From Azospirillum picis (GTDB taxonomy: Bacteria > Pseudomonadota > Alphaproteobacteria > Azospirillales > Azospirillaceae): a stretch of 64,000 bases of DNA. This document shows, one piece after another, positions 7,012 to 15,387 of this stretch. The DNA lies in assembly GCF_017876115.1 (NCBI RefSeq), contig NZ_JAGINO010000001.1, forward strand, positions 186,001-250,000, read 5' to 3'. The notes under the pieces were generated by a model that did not search any database, was not told where the DNA came from, and saw only the letters and a list, made by a program, of their open reading frames with translations. The translations under genes and the position numbers were made by a program. Every line of letters begins with the position of its first letter. Position 1 is the first letter of the stretch.

Positions 7012-9954
7012 ATGCGTCTCGACCATCCCCGCGTCCGCCGCGTCGGCCCCGCCATCGACATCGACTATGACGGCCGGCGGATCACCGCCCATGCCGGCGA
7101 GACCATCGCCGCCGCCCTGGCGGCCCATGGCGTCGCCGCCTACCGCCACACCCGCGACGGCGGGCGGCGCGGGCTGTATTGCGGGATGGGCGCCTGTTTC
7201 GAATGCCTGGTGACGGTGGACGGGCGGGCGAACCAGCGCGCCTGCCTGACCAAGGTTGCGGACGGCCAGCGCATCCGTTCGCAGGTGCCGGCCGGCACCG
7301 CCGAGGATCCCTTGATGCCGCTGGTGCCGCTGCCCGACGCGACCGGTCCGGAGGAACGCACGGTCGACCTGCTGGTGATCGGCGCCGGGCCGGCGGGCCT
7401 CGCGGCGGCGGAGGCGGCGGCGAGGCGCGGCGCGGACGTCGTGGTGCTGGACGAACGCCCGCAGAGCGGCGGACAGTATTTCAAGCCGCTCGCCCCGTCG
7501 CACAGCGCCGACCGGCCGACCGACCGCCAGTTCCGCGACGGCGCCACGCTGGTGGAGGCCGCGCGGCGGGCCGGCGTCGTCCTCCTGCAGGAGGTGACGG
7601 TGTGGGGCGCCCATGCCCCGGACGAGGTGGTTGCGGTGGTCGGCGGGCGCGAGGTGGTGTTCCGGCCGAAGCGGCTGGTCCTCGCCGCCGGGGCCTACGA
7701 GCGGCCGGCCCCCTTCGACGGCTGGACCCTGCCCGGCGTGATGACCACCGGGGCGGCGCAGACGCTGGCACGCGCCTATCGCGTCACGCCCGGCCGCCGG
7801 GTGGTCGTCGCCGGCAACGGGCCGCTGAACCTGCAGCTCGCCAACGAATTGGTGGCGTCCGGCGTCGAGGTGGCCGCCGTCCTGGAAAGCGCCCCCCGCC
7901 CCTCCCCGCGGCGCTGGCGGCGGATGCTGGAGGCCATGCGCCTGGCGCCCGACCTCGTCGGCGCGGGGGCCGGCTACCTGCTGCGGCTGCGCCGTGCCGG
8001 CGTGCCGGTGCTGTGGGGGCATGTGGTGGTCGCCGCCCGGGGCGATGGCCGGCTGGAGAGGTTGAGCCACGCGCCGCTGGGCGCCGACGGCGTTCCCGAC
8101 ATGGCCCGCGCCGTCACTGTCGAGGCCGACGCTCTCTGCCTCGGCTACGGCTTCATCCCCTCGACCGAGATCGCCCGCGCGCTGGGTTGCGCCCACCGGG
8201 TCGTCGACCGCCATCTCGGCTATCTCGCCACCGAGATCGCGGTCGACGGCGCCACCAGCGTGCCCGGCGTCTTCGCCGTGGGCGACGGCGTCGATCTCGG
8301 CGGATCACGCGTCGCGCTGGCGCGCGGCCGGCTGTCCGGCATCGCCGCCGCCACGCAACTCGGCCTCGCGGACACCGATCCCGGCGAAACGGACCGCGCC
8401 CGCGCAGATCTGGCGCGGGCGGAAGCCTTCCAGTCGGCACTCTGGGCGATCTACGACGCGCCGCCGGCGCGCCTGGATCTGGTGCCCGACGAGACGCTGC
8501 TCTGCCGGTGCGAGGAGATCACCTTCGGCCGCATCCGGGCGGAGATCGCCGCCGGCCATGACAGCCTAGGCGCGCTCAAGCGCAACACCCGGCTCGGCAT
8601 GGGCCGCTGCCAGGGCCGCTACTGCTCGGCCACCGCCAGCCGCCTCCTGGCGGAGACCACCGGTCGCCGGCCGGCTCCCGAGCAGATGCTGGCTCCCCGC
8701 CTGCCGGCCAAGCCGGCGCCGGCCGGGGCCTTCGCCTTCGAGAAGCCGGAGTGGGGCGGGCATCAGCGCGCCATCACCCCCAACCTCGCGCGTCCCCTGG
8801 AGGTGGAGCCCCTGCCCGACCAGCAGGCCGACATCCTGGTGATCGGCGGCGGCGTGGTGGGGTCCTGCCTCGCCTACTACCTGTCGCAGGCCGGGCAGGA
8901 CGTGATGGTGGTGGAGCGCGACGACACCAACCTCCAGGCCTCGGGCGCCAACGCCGGCAGCCTGCACGTCCAGCTTCTGTCCTTCGATTTCGGCGCCAAG
9001 GCGGAGGCCGGCGGAGGTCCCGCCGCCGACACGCTGGTGCTCGGCCCCCGCTCGGTCGCGCTGTGGCGCGAACTGGAACGCGCCTGTGGGGCCGACTTCG
9101 AGATGGGCGTCACCGGCGGCCTGATGGTCGCCGACAGCGAGGCCGGCATGGCCTTCCTGCGTGCCAAGGCGGCGCTGGAGCGCAGCCGCGGCATCGAAAA
9201 CGAGATCATCGGCGCCTCCGAGCTGCGCCGCCTCGCTCCCGCCCTGTCCGAGCGGCTGGTCGGCGCCGAGTACGCGCCGCAGGAAGGCAAGATCAACCCG
9301 CTGCGCGCCACCTACGCGGTGCTGGAGAAGGCGAGGCGCCAGGGTGCCCGCTTCCTGCGCGGGGTCAACGTCACCGGCATCGGGCGCCAGGGTGCGGGCT
9401 GGACGGTGCAGACATCGCGCTGCCGCATCCGTGCCGGGCGCATCGTCAATGCCAGCGGCCCCTGGTCGCGCGAGACCGGACGGCTGGTCGGCATCGACGT
9501 GCCGGTGCACAGCGCGCCGCTGCAGATGATCGTGACCGAACCGGCACCGCCCCTGGTCGGGCAACTGGTGGCCCATGCCGACCGCCATCTCAGCCTGAAG
9601 CAGGCGAAGACCGGCGGGCTGATCATCGGCGGCGCCTGGACGGCCGCCTTCGACCCTGCGCGGCGCTTCAACAGCGTCACCCGGTCCAGCATCGAGGGCA
9701 ACCTGTGGGTCGCCAACCACGTGCTGCCCCAGATGGCCGGCCTGCATGTGGTGCGCGCCTGGGCCGCCATGAACATCAACATCGACGGCGCCCCGATCCT
9801 GGGTCCGGTGCCGGGGCTTCCCGGCTTCTTCAACACGGTCACCTCCAACGGCTACACGCTGGCCCCGGTGGTGGCGCGCATGACCGCCGACCTGATGCTG
9901 GACGGGCAGTGCGACATCGACCCGACGCCGTTCCTGATCGACCGCTTCGGCTGA
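7012..9954 (+). CDS. trimodular flavoprotein: HcnA-HcnB-HcnC-like fused amino-acid/amine dehydrogenase
   Basis: A 980-residue protein that joins three parts usually encoded as separate subunits. Residues 1 to about 100 form a [2Fe-2S] domain with C57, C62, C65 and C78 (YCGMGACFECL ... RACL). Residues about 118-470 form an FAD/NAD-type oxidoreductase with GAGPAG (124-129) and a second GNGP dinucleotide motif near 270. Residues about 495-540 form a BFD-like [2Fe-2S] binding segment (LCRCEE ... GRCQGRYC). Residues about 605-980 form a DAO-type FAD oxidase with GGGVVG near 610. The separate forms (HcnABC, octopine/nopaline oxidase, D-hydroxyproline dehydrogenase) oxidise glycine, opines or cyclic D-amino acids and pass electrons to the membrane chain. 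Start chosen at ATG 7012; a TTG 51 bp upstream is less likely. Confidence 0.88.
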   Translation: MRLDHPRVRRVGPAIDIDYDGRRITAHAGETIAAALAAHGVAAYRHTRDGGRRGLYCGMGACFECLVTVDGRANQRACLTKVADGQRIRSQVPAGTAEDPLMPLVPLPDATGPEERTVDLLVIGAGPAGLAAAEAAARRGADVVVLDERPQSGGQYFKPLAPSHSADRPTDRQFRDGATLVEAARRAGVVLLQEVTVWGAHAPDEVVAVVGGREVVFRPKRLVLAAGAYERPAPFDGWTLPGVMTTGAAQTLARAYRVTPGRRVVVAGNGPLNLQLANELVASGVEVAAVLESAPRPSPRRWRRMLEAMRLAPDLVGAGAGYLLRLRRAGVPVLWGHVVVAARGDGRLERLSHAPLGADGVPDMARAVTVEADALCLGYGFIPSTEIARALGCAHRVVDRHLGYLATEIAVDGATSVPGVFAVGDGVDLGGSRVALARGRLSGIAAATQLGLADTDPGETDRARADLARAEAFQSALWAIYDAPPARLDLVPDETLLCRCEEITFGRIRAEIAAGHDSLGALKRNTRLGMGRCQGRYCSATASRLLAETTGRRPAPEQMLAPRLPAKPAPAGAFAFEKPEWGGHQRAITPNLARPLEVEPLPDQQADILVIGGGVVGSCLAYYLSQAGQDVMVVERDDTNLQASGANAGSLHVQLLSFDFGAKAEAGGGPAADTLVLGPRSVALWRELERACGADFEMGVTGGLMVADSEAGMAFLRAKAALERSRGIENEIIGASELRRLAPALSERLVGAEYAPQEGKINPLRATYAVLEKARRQGARFLRGVNVTGIGRQGAGWTVQTSRCRIRAGRIVNASGPWSRETGRLVGIDVPVHSAPLQMIVTEPAPPLVGQLVAHADRHLSLKQAKTGGLIIGGAWTAAFDPARRFNSVTRSSIEGNLWVANHVLPQMAGLHVVRAWAAMNINIDGAPILGPVPGLPGFFNTVTSNGYTLAPVVARMTADLMLDGQCDIDPTPFLIDRFG

Positions 9955-10017
9955 CCACCGCCGCTTTCCCCTATCCCCGCCCCCTTACCGCCGCCCACCA
10001 TTGCCGGGAGAGCCCGA

Positions 10018-10746
10018 ATGATCGCCATCGAAAATCTCAGCAAGAACTACGGGACCTTCCAGGTCCTGAAGGATTGCTCCACCACCGTCGAGAAGGGCGA
10101 GGTCGTCGTCGTCTGCGGCCCCTCCGGCTCGGGCAAGTCGACGCTGATCAAGTGCGTGAACGGGCTTGAGCCCTTCCAGTCCGGCCGCATCCTCATCGAG
10201 GGCACCGAGGTCGGGCACCCGCGCACCGACATGACCAAGCTGCGCGCCCGCGTCGGCATGGTGTTCCAGAACTTCGAGCTGTTCCCCCACCTGACCATCA
10301 TGCAGAACCTGACCCTGTCGCAGCGCAAGGTGCTGGGCCGCGACCGCGCCGAGGCGGAAGCCAAGGGCGAGGCGCTGCTGGCCCGCGTCGGCCTGTCTGC
10401 CCATGCCCTGAAGTTCCCCGGGCAGCTTTCCGGCGGCCAGCAGCAGCGCGTCGCCATCGCACGGGCGCTGGCGATGGATCCGATCGCCATGCTGTTCGAC
10501 GAACCAACCTCCGCCCTCGACCCGGAGATGATCAACGAGGTGCTCGACGTGATGGTCGGTCTGGCACGGGAAGGCATGACGATGATCTGCGTGACCCACG
10601 AGATGGGCTTCGCGCGCAACGTCGCCAGCCGCGTCCTGTTCATGGATCATGGGAGCATCATCGAGGACTGCCCCAAGGACGATTTCTTCGACACGCCGCG
10701 TTCCGACCGTGCCCAGCAGTTCCTTGCGAAGATCCTGGCGCATTGA
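10018..10746 (+). CDS. amino-acid ABC transporter ATPase (GlnQ type)
   Basis: A 242-residue ATPase of the polar amino-acid uptake family. Walker A GPSGSGKST is at 34-42, the Q-loop is in GMVFQNFELFPHLT, the signature is LSGGQQQRVAIARAL, Walker B is MLFDEPTSALDP, and the switch histidine is in CVTHEMGF. It completes the transporter whose permease and binding protein lie in the opposite arm (4264-5878). It starts 63 bp after the oxidase stop and is probably co-transcribed with it. Confidence 0.94.
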   Translation: MIAIENLSKNYGTFQVLKDCSTTVEKGEVVVVCGPSGSGKSTLIKCVNGLEPFQSGRILIEGTEVGHPRTDMTKLRARVGMVFQNFELFPHLTIMQNLTLSQRKVLGRDRAEAEAKGEALLARVGLSAHALKFPGQLSGGQQQRVAIARALAMDPIAMLFDEPTSALDPEMINEVLDVMVGLAREGMTMICVTHEMGFARNVASRVLFMDHGSIIEDCPKDDFFDTPRSDRAQQFLAKILAH

Positions 10747-10904
10747 GCGATCCCGCCGACCATAGCCGTGGCAACTTTCGGTGGATGGACCCATCACACC
10801 CTTTGCAGGGCGGGGTTTCCTCTGCTCTTTTACCGCAGCCCCCGGTGGGGGCGCCGCCGGGCAGGCGGCCCCTACCCGGGCAGAACCGCATTCGGCAGGA
10901 CGGC

Positions 10905-11585
10905 ATGACCATGGACAGCGCGAGACAGGGGAAGGAGGCCGCGAAGGCGACCGGCGGCGTCAACCTGGCGGACATGGCCTACCGCACCCTCCTGGAGATG
11001 ATCCTCGACCGGCGGCTGCGCAGCGGCGAGCTCATCGTCGAGGACCGCCTGGCGACCGCGCTCAGCATCTCCCGCACGCCGCTGCGCGAGGCGCTGGTGC
11101 GGCTGGCCAGCGAGGGGCTGATCCGCAAGGAGTTCAACCGGCCATACCGGGTGCGCGAGGTTTCCAGCCGGGAGTATTTCCAGAGCATGCGGCTGCGCGA
11201 GATCCTGGAGGGGGAGGCGATCGCGACCGCGGCCGCCCGCATCGACCCGGTCCGGCTGCAGGCCATGAAGGCGGAGATGCTGCGGTTGCGCGACGAACCG
11301 CAGGTCCGCTTCGAAGACCACTGGGCGGCCGACGAGGTGCTGCACACGATGATCGCCGAGGCTTCCGGCAACGAGGTGATGGCCCAGATCATCCGCGATC
11401 TGCGGGTCACCACCCGCCTGTTCGAGCTGTCCGGGCTGCCGTCGCGAATCCGCCCCGACTGCCTGGAGCATCTGGAAGTGATCGACGCCCTGGCGGACGG
11501 CGATCCCGCCAAGGCCCGCGCGGCGATGGAGAGCCACATCCGCAGCCTGGCCAAGGACGTGCTGAACGACATCGCGCGGGCTTGA
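10905..11585 (+). CDS. second GntR-family (FCD) regulator of the catabolic island
   Basis: A 226-residue regulator with an N-terminal winged helix (NLADMAYRTLLEMILDRRLRSG ... LSISRTPLREALVRLASEGL) and a C-terminal FCD domain (about residues 85-220). ATG 10905 is preceded by GGCAGGACGGC; a TTG at 10743 overlapping the ATPase stop is in frame but would add 54 low-complexity residues. It resembles the regulator at 3541-4257 in domain order and in RTPxREALVRL but is clearly a different sequence. The 158 bp before it hold a GC hairpin (GCCCCC/GGGGGC) but no clear promoter. Having one FCD repressor on each arm suggests response to two metabolites or a recent duplication of control. Confidence 0.88.
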   Translation: MTMDSARQGKEAAKATGGVNLADMAYRTLLEMILDRRLRSGELIVEDRLATALSISRTPLREALVRLASEGLIRKEFNRPYRVREVSSREYFQSMRLREILEGEAIATAAARIDPVRLQAMKAEMLRLRDEPQVRFEDHWAADEVLHTMIAEASGNEVMAQIIRDLRVTTRLFELSGLPSRIRPDCLEHLEVIDALADGDPAKARAAMESHIRSLAKDVLNDIARA

Positions 11586-11593
11586 GGTCCGAT

Positions 11594-11619
11594 CGGTTCA
11601 GCCGGGTCCGCTTGAACCG
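11594..11619. terminator. hairpin after the GntR gene, possible divergent copy of the dispersed repeat
   Basis: CGGTTCA (11594-11600) pairs with TGAACCG (11613-11619). On the minus strand it reads GGTTCAAGCG...GGCTGAACC, which resembles the second hairpin of the elements at 1493 and 52313, with changes on both arms. It lies between convergent genes and could end both transcripts. There is no U tract. Confidence 0.5.
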
Positions 11620-11643
11620 TGAAACATGCGGAACGTCAAAAGC

Positions 11644-12579
11644 CTAGCGTCCGCCGGTCCGGCGGCCGGCGATGACCAGCCCGATGCCGCCCAGCACTGC
11701 CGCGGAGGAAACCAGAAGGGACAATGTCAGCGGTTCGCCCAGCGCCAGGATCGCCACCATGGCGGTTATGACCGGGACGCTCAACTGGACCGAAGCGGCA
11801 CGCGCGGCCGTCAGCGCAGGCAGGGCCGCATACCAGATGGAATAGCCGGCGCCCGACGCGAACGCACCCGACAGGACGGCATAGAGAAGCCCGGTGCCGT
11901 CCCACCGCAATCCTGTCCCTATGGTCAAGCCGCCAGCCGCCGCCGCGAGCAGCGCGAGCGCCGCCGCCGCCGGTGCCGCGCGCAGGAAGTTGCCGGCCGT
12001 GGTGGCGACGGGATGGTCGCGGCTGGTCCGTCCAAGCAGCGAGTAGGCGCCCCAGGCGACGCCGGCCACCACCATCAGCAGCGCCCCCAGCGGGTCGGGT
12101 GCCGACAGGCCGGGCGCGAGCAGCAGGGCGAGGCCGGCAAGCGCCAGCGTCAGGCCGGCCCATTGCATCGGCACCAGCCGCTCCCCGCGCTTCAGCCCGG
12201 CCAGGACCATGGTGGCCTGCACCGCGCCGAACAGCAGCAGTGCCCCCGTCCCGGCTGTCATCGTGACATAGGCGAAGGAAAAAGCGGCGGCATAGGCCAG
12301 CAGGGCCGCCGCCCCTGCCCAGCTTCCTCCGCCCCACCCCGGTGCACCATGCCCGGTGGCGCGGGCGATCAGCCACAGGCTGGCGGCACCGGAGGCGATG
12401 CGCACCAGGGTGAAGCTCGCGGGATCGATGGCGGATTGGGTCAGGGCGAGACGGCACAGGACGGAGTTGGCGGCGAACGCCAGCATGGCGAGCGCTGTCA
12501 GCAGCAGCGGCCGCAGGATGCCGGACGCTCCCGGTCGCCCTGCCCCCGCGCCACCCGCCACCTTTTCGTCCGCAGCCAT
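11644..12579 (-). CDS. DMT-superfamily (EamA) transporter
   Basis: A 311-residue inner-membrane protein with about ten hydrophobic helices arranged as two EamA repeats (about residues 22-150 and 160-300), typical of drug/metabolite exporters. Repeat boundaries show the usual small-residue motifs, for example VLAGLKRGERLVPMQWAG at the end of repeat 1 and ALGEPLTLSLLVSSAAVLGGIGLVI in repeat 2. A 20-residue polar N-terminal tail precedes the first helix. Substrate is not predictable. It is convergent with the GntR gene, and no promoter-linked partner is evident. Confidence 0.88.
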   Translation of the reverse strand: MAADEKVAGGAGAGRPGASGILRPLLLTALAMLAFAANSVLCRLALTQSAIDPASFTLVRIASGAASLWLIARATGHGAPGWGGGSWAGAAALLAYAAAFSFAYVTMTAGTGALLLFGAVQATMVLAGLKRGERLVPMQWAGLTLALAGLALLLAPGLSAPDPLGALLMVVAGVAWGAYSLLGRTSRDHPVATTAGNFLRAAPAAAALALLAAAAGGLTIGTGLRWDGTGLLYAVLSGAFASGAGYSIWYAALPALTAARAASVQLSVPVITAMVAILALGEPLTLSLLVSSAAVLGGIGLVIAGRRTGGR

Positions 12580-12707
12580 GATTGTTTCCCTCGCAAGCGG
12601 CCGGTCCCGCTAGCTAGCCGCCGGATGGACATCCTGTCAAACCTGCGGGCCTGGAAGGAGGCTTCGACTTTGGTTGCAGGCCGTCGCGGAAGGCCGCCGG
12701 GAATGGG

Positions 12708-13748
12708 TCAGGAGGCCGGCCCGCCAAGGGCGAACAGCACCAGATAGGTGCGCTGGAGCATGCTGAAGTTGTTGTCGGAAACCAGGTAGATCAGCGTCGC
12801 GCCGTCCGGCCCGGGCCGCGTGGCGATGCCTTCGAAGTTGTCGTTGAGCAGCGGCGCCTCCAACCGTCCGAGCTCTTCGCCTTCCGCCACCGCGCCGGCC
12901 TGGATCTGCGCCGGTGCCAGCCGCACGAGGCGCGACGACCAGCCGCCCAGCAGCGATACCCGGCGTTCAAGCACCACCGCCCCGCCGTCCGGCAGCGGCG
13001 CAACGGCGGTGGGGCGGTAGCGGGGGGCGGCCAGGTAGGTGAAGGAGCCCCAATCCGCAGGGTCCCGCGGCAGCCCGTCGGCGAGGCCGGGCCGCGTGAC
13101 CCAGGCGCGGCGGCTGCGGTCGCCGTCGTCCCGCCCCTCCTCCATCGTCAGGAGCCTGCCGTCCGGCAGCCGCGTGAGTGCTTCCAGCCCGCTGTTGCGC
13201 GGCGCCTGCGCGGCGACCTGCGGAGGAAGCGGGATCGCGGCGAGTATCCCGTCCGGACCCGCCGCGCCGGAGGGATAGCGCAGGATGCGGTGATCGCGCT
13301 CCAGCGTCACCAGCCAACCGCCGTCCGGAAGGCGTGTCAGATCCTCGGCATCGACGCGGCTCTTGCTTGCCGACGCTCCCTCTTCCACCGCCAAGGGGCG
13401 GGTCCGGACATCATGCACGCCGGTCAGCCGCCCGGTGGCGTCATGATCCAGCCCACCTTCCGCCACCAGCCCGGTGTCGCCGATGGCGACGAAGCGCCGG
13501 CCGGCCGGATCGACCCATAGGCCGGACAAGCCCCCCAGCGGCTCCCCGCCGGTGGAAGCACTCCCGGGGATGTCGAGAGCGCCCAGGAAATGAAGCGGCC
13601 CTATGCTGGTCTTGGCGGGCCGGTCCGGGTGCAACGGCACCGCCGTCGCCGTGACAAATCCGGGACTGGCGGCACCGATTACTGCGACACAACCGCCCGA
13701 AAGCGTGAACAACAGCAGAACAGAGAGGAGCATCTTGCGCGTCTTCAT
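12708..13748 (-). CDS. secreted esterase-like phytase-family protein
   Basis: A 346-residue exported protein. ATG 13748 gives a clean signal peptide, MKTRKMLLSVLLLFTLSGGC; a further upstream in-frame ATG would add 27 polar residues. A cysteine in the signal region (SGGC) could make it a lipoprotein, although the lipobox is weak. The mature part has the phytase-like beta-propeller motifs of the esterase-like family: PLGGLSGLWVDPAGRRFVAIGDTG, ... VDAEDLTRLPDGGWLVTLERDHRIL, NSGLEALTRLPDGRLLTMEE and LLNDNFEGIATRPGPDG. These E-D/E-A/E-G loops bind calcium in related propellers. Real substrate is unknown. Confidence 0.8.
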   Translation of the reverse strand: MKTRKMLLSVLLLFTLSGGCVAVIGAASPGFVTATAVPLHPDRPAKTSIGPLHFLGALDIPGSASTGGEPLGGLSGLWVDPAGRRFVAIGDTGLVAEGGLDHDATGRLTGVHDVRTRPLAVEEGASASKSRVDAEDLTRLPDGGWLVTLERDHRILRYPSGAAGPDGILAAIPLPPQVAAQAPRNSGLEALTRLPDGRLLTMEEGRDDGDRSRRAWVTRPGLADGLPRDPADWGSFTYLAAPRYRPTAVAPLPDGGAVVLERRVSLLGGWSSRLVRLAPAQIQAGAVAEGEELGRLEAPLLNDNFEGIATRPGPDGATLIYLVSDNNFSMLQRTYLVLFALGGPAS

Positions 13749-13960
13749 CGATCCACTCTTGCCGGTGCAACCTGCGGGCACAACCTTTCTTTCGGCGGGC
13801 TTTGCCGCCCGAACAGGCACCCGATCCACCGGCGCAGCAGACGGCCACGATCGCGCCTCGTGGAATCGCCCCTGGCCGACCGTCTAGGCGCGCCGGGTTA
13901 CTCCATGAGAACCGATGGGGCTGGCGGGACAAGCGCTTAGATTGACAAGTGATTTCGAGA

Positions 13961-14713
13961 ATGCCTTTCCGTGACGATCGAGCCGAGTCCGTTCCCATGC
14001 CGATGCTTCAGCGGTTCCAGGCCGCCCATTCACCCCCGGACCAGCCGGGTGATGCCGTCGCGTCGAGCGGGGTGTCCGGCGACTCTCCGGAAAGCCGGCT
14101 GACCGCGCGCATCCAGGAACTGGAGTCCGAGTTGCGCGAGCTCCAGCATCGCGCCAAGAACAGCCTGCAACTCGTCATCAGCCTGCTGAAGCTCCAGGCC
14201 GGCCGGATCCGCGACCCCGATGCCCGTGCCGCCTACGAACAGACCATGGTCCGGATCGAGGCGCTGGCGATCCTCTACCGCCAGTTGCACGAAAGCGGCG
14301 CTGGAACCCATGTCGATCTCGGCCGCTACATCTCCGCCCTGTGCGAGGCCGTGCGGGAGGGGACGCCGGGCGCCCTGTCGCGCGTGCCGGTTTCGGTGGA
14401 CTCCGACCCGATCCAGATCGGCCTCTACGAAGCGATGCCGCTCGGCCTCATCATCGCCGAACTGGTGACCAACAGCCTGCACCATGCCTTTCCCGAGGAT
14501 GGCTGGATCCGTGTTTCGGTGCGCCAGCAGGCGGAGGACAACCGCGCCCGCCTGACGGTGGAGGACAATGGCCGTGCCTTGCCCGCCGGATTCGACGCCA
14601 CGGCGGAAGACGGGCTGATGCTGGCGGAGGCGTTGGCCGGACAGCTCGGCGATACGCTGTCGACCGACAGCGATGCCGCCGGCACCACCGCGAGCGTCAG
14701 CTTCCCGCTCTGA
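13961..14713 (+). CDS. orphan HWE/HisKA_2-type histidine kinase, soluble
   Basis: A kinase core of about 250 residues with no membrane segment or sensor domain. A short coiled coil (RIQELESELRELQHRAKNSLQ) leads into the HisKA_2 phospho-acceptor histidine in LQHRAKNSLQLVISLLKLQ. The ATPase half has an N box (ELVTNSLHHAF) and VEDNGRALP, but the glycine-rich lid is reduced to EDGLMLAEALAGQLG, so ATP binding may be weak. I chose ATG 13961; GTG 13949 and ATG 13997 are alternatives. In alphaproteobacteria such kinases often act on single-domain receivers or PhyR-type response regulators. No receiver is adjacent. Confidence 0.8.
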   Translation: MPFRDDRAESVPMPMLQRFQAAHSPPDQPGDAVASSGVSGDSPESRLTARIQELESELRELQHRAKNSLQLVISLLKLQAGRIRDPDARAAYEQTMVRIEALAILYRQLHESGAGTHVDLGRYISALCEAVREGTPGALSRVPVSVDSDPIQIGLYEAMPLGLIIAELVTNSLHHAFPEDGWIRVSVRQQAEDNRARLTVEDNGRALPAGFDATAEDGLMLAEALAGQLGDTLSTDSDAAGTTASVSFPL

Positions 14714-14757
14714 CGGGCCGCTCTGCTCGGCCATGCCTGCCGGCGGCCGCCCCCCGG

Positions 14758-15132
14758 TCAGGGCTGCCCATCCCCGTCATGGTGCTCGTGCGGATGCTCG
14801 GGCTCGGGCGCCGGCCTGACCACGCCGGCGAACCAGTACCGGATCGCCTGCACCGGGTCCGACTCCATGGTCGTCACCGGCTCTATGCCGCGGCGGCGCA
14901 TATGGGCGAGGAAGCCGGCACCCGAGGAGCCGGTGATCACCACTTGCGCCACGTCGATCGGGTGCGGGCGGCCGTCGCCGCACAGGTGGAGGACCTCCCC
15001 TTCTCCCAACTCGATCCGGCCGGTCTCGACGGGCTCGGCGCCGGCTGCCGCCCGGTAGACCAGGAAGCGGCGGGTGCGGCCGCCATGGGTGGCGATGGTC
15101 TTGAAATCCTTGGTGCCGACGGCGAACATCAT
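14758..15132 (-). CDS. NifX/NifB-type dinitrogenase iron-molybdenum cofactor domain protein
   Basis: A 124-residue protein with a single Nitro_FeMo-Co domain. It opens MMFAVGTKDFKTIATHGGRTRRFLVY, the family start in which the HGG loop lies near the metal-cluster site, and ends the domain with ITGSSGAGFLAHMRRRGIEPVTT. The last 20 residues are acidic and histidine-rich (EHPHEHHDGDG), suggesting metal binding. Start at ATG 15132, with GAAGGA upstream; an in-frame ATG further upstream would add 23 unlike residues. No other nif gene is in the window, so a role in iron-sulfur or molybdenum cofactor storage outside the nif cluster is an inference. Confidence 0.78.
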   Translation of the reverse strand: MMFAVGTKDFKTIATHGGRTRRFLVYRAAAGAEPVETGRIELGEGEVLHLCGDGRPHPIDVAQVVITGSSGAGFLAHMRRRGIEPVTTMESDPVQAIRYWFAGVVRPAPEPEHPHEHHDGDGQP

Positions 15133-15273
15133 GGCCTGCAGGTCCTTCGCTGTTGTGCCCGGCGACCCGCCCTTCCTGCCATGGCCTGCGCCCCGGTGCA
15201 CTGAGCGAGGTCAATCGACCGCGGATCCGGCTCCGTCGGAATGCGCTGTCCCCCATGCGTCCGGCCGCCACGC

Positions 15274-15301
15274 TTGACTTTCAGCACCGATTTCGTACTA
15301 T
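15274..15301 (+). promoter_or_regulatory. candidate rpoH promoter
   Basis: TTGACT (15274-15279) and TACTAT (15296-15301), separated by 16 bp, stand 86 bp upstream of rpoH in the only A/T-enriched part of this gap. The pattern matches a housekeeping sigma70 promoter. No heat-shock-sigma consensus was recognised by eye. Confidence 0.6.
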
Positions 15302-15387
15302 ATCCCGGCCTGCTCCGCCGGAGAGGCCGGGGCCTGCCGTATCCGGGGGTCCTGCGTCCGTCATATCGCTTCGCATGAGGATGTGAC

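Noticed and set aside
10743..10904. TTG start overlapping the ATPase stop for the second GntR regulator
   Set aside because: It would add 54 proline/glycine-rich residues before the winged helix. ATG 10905 has a ribosome-binding site.
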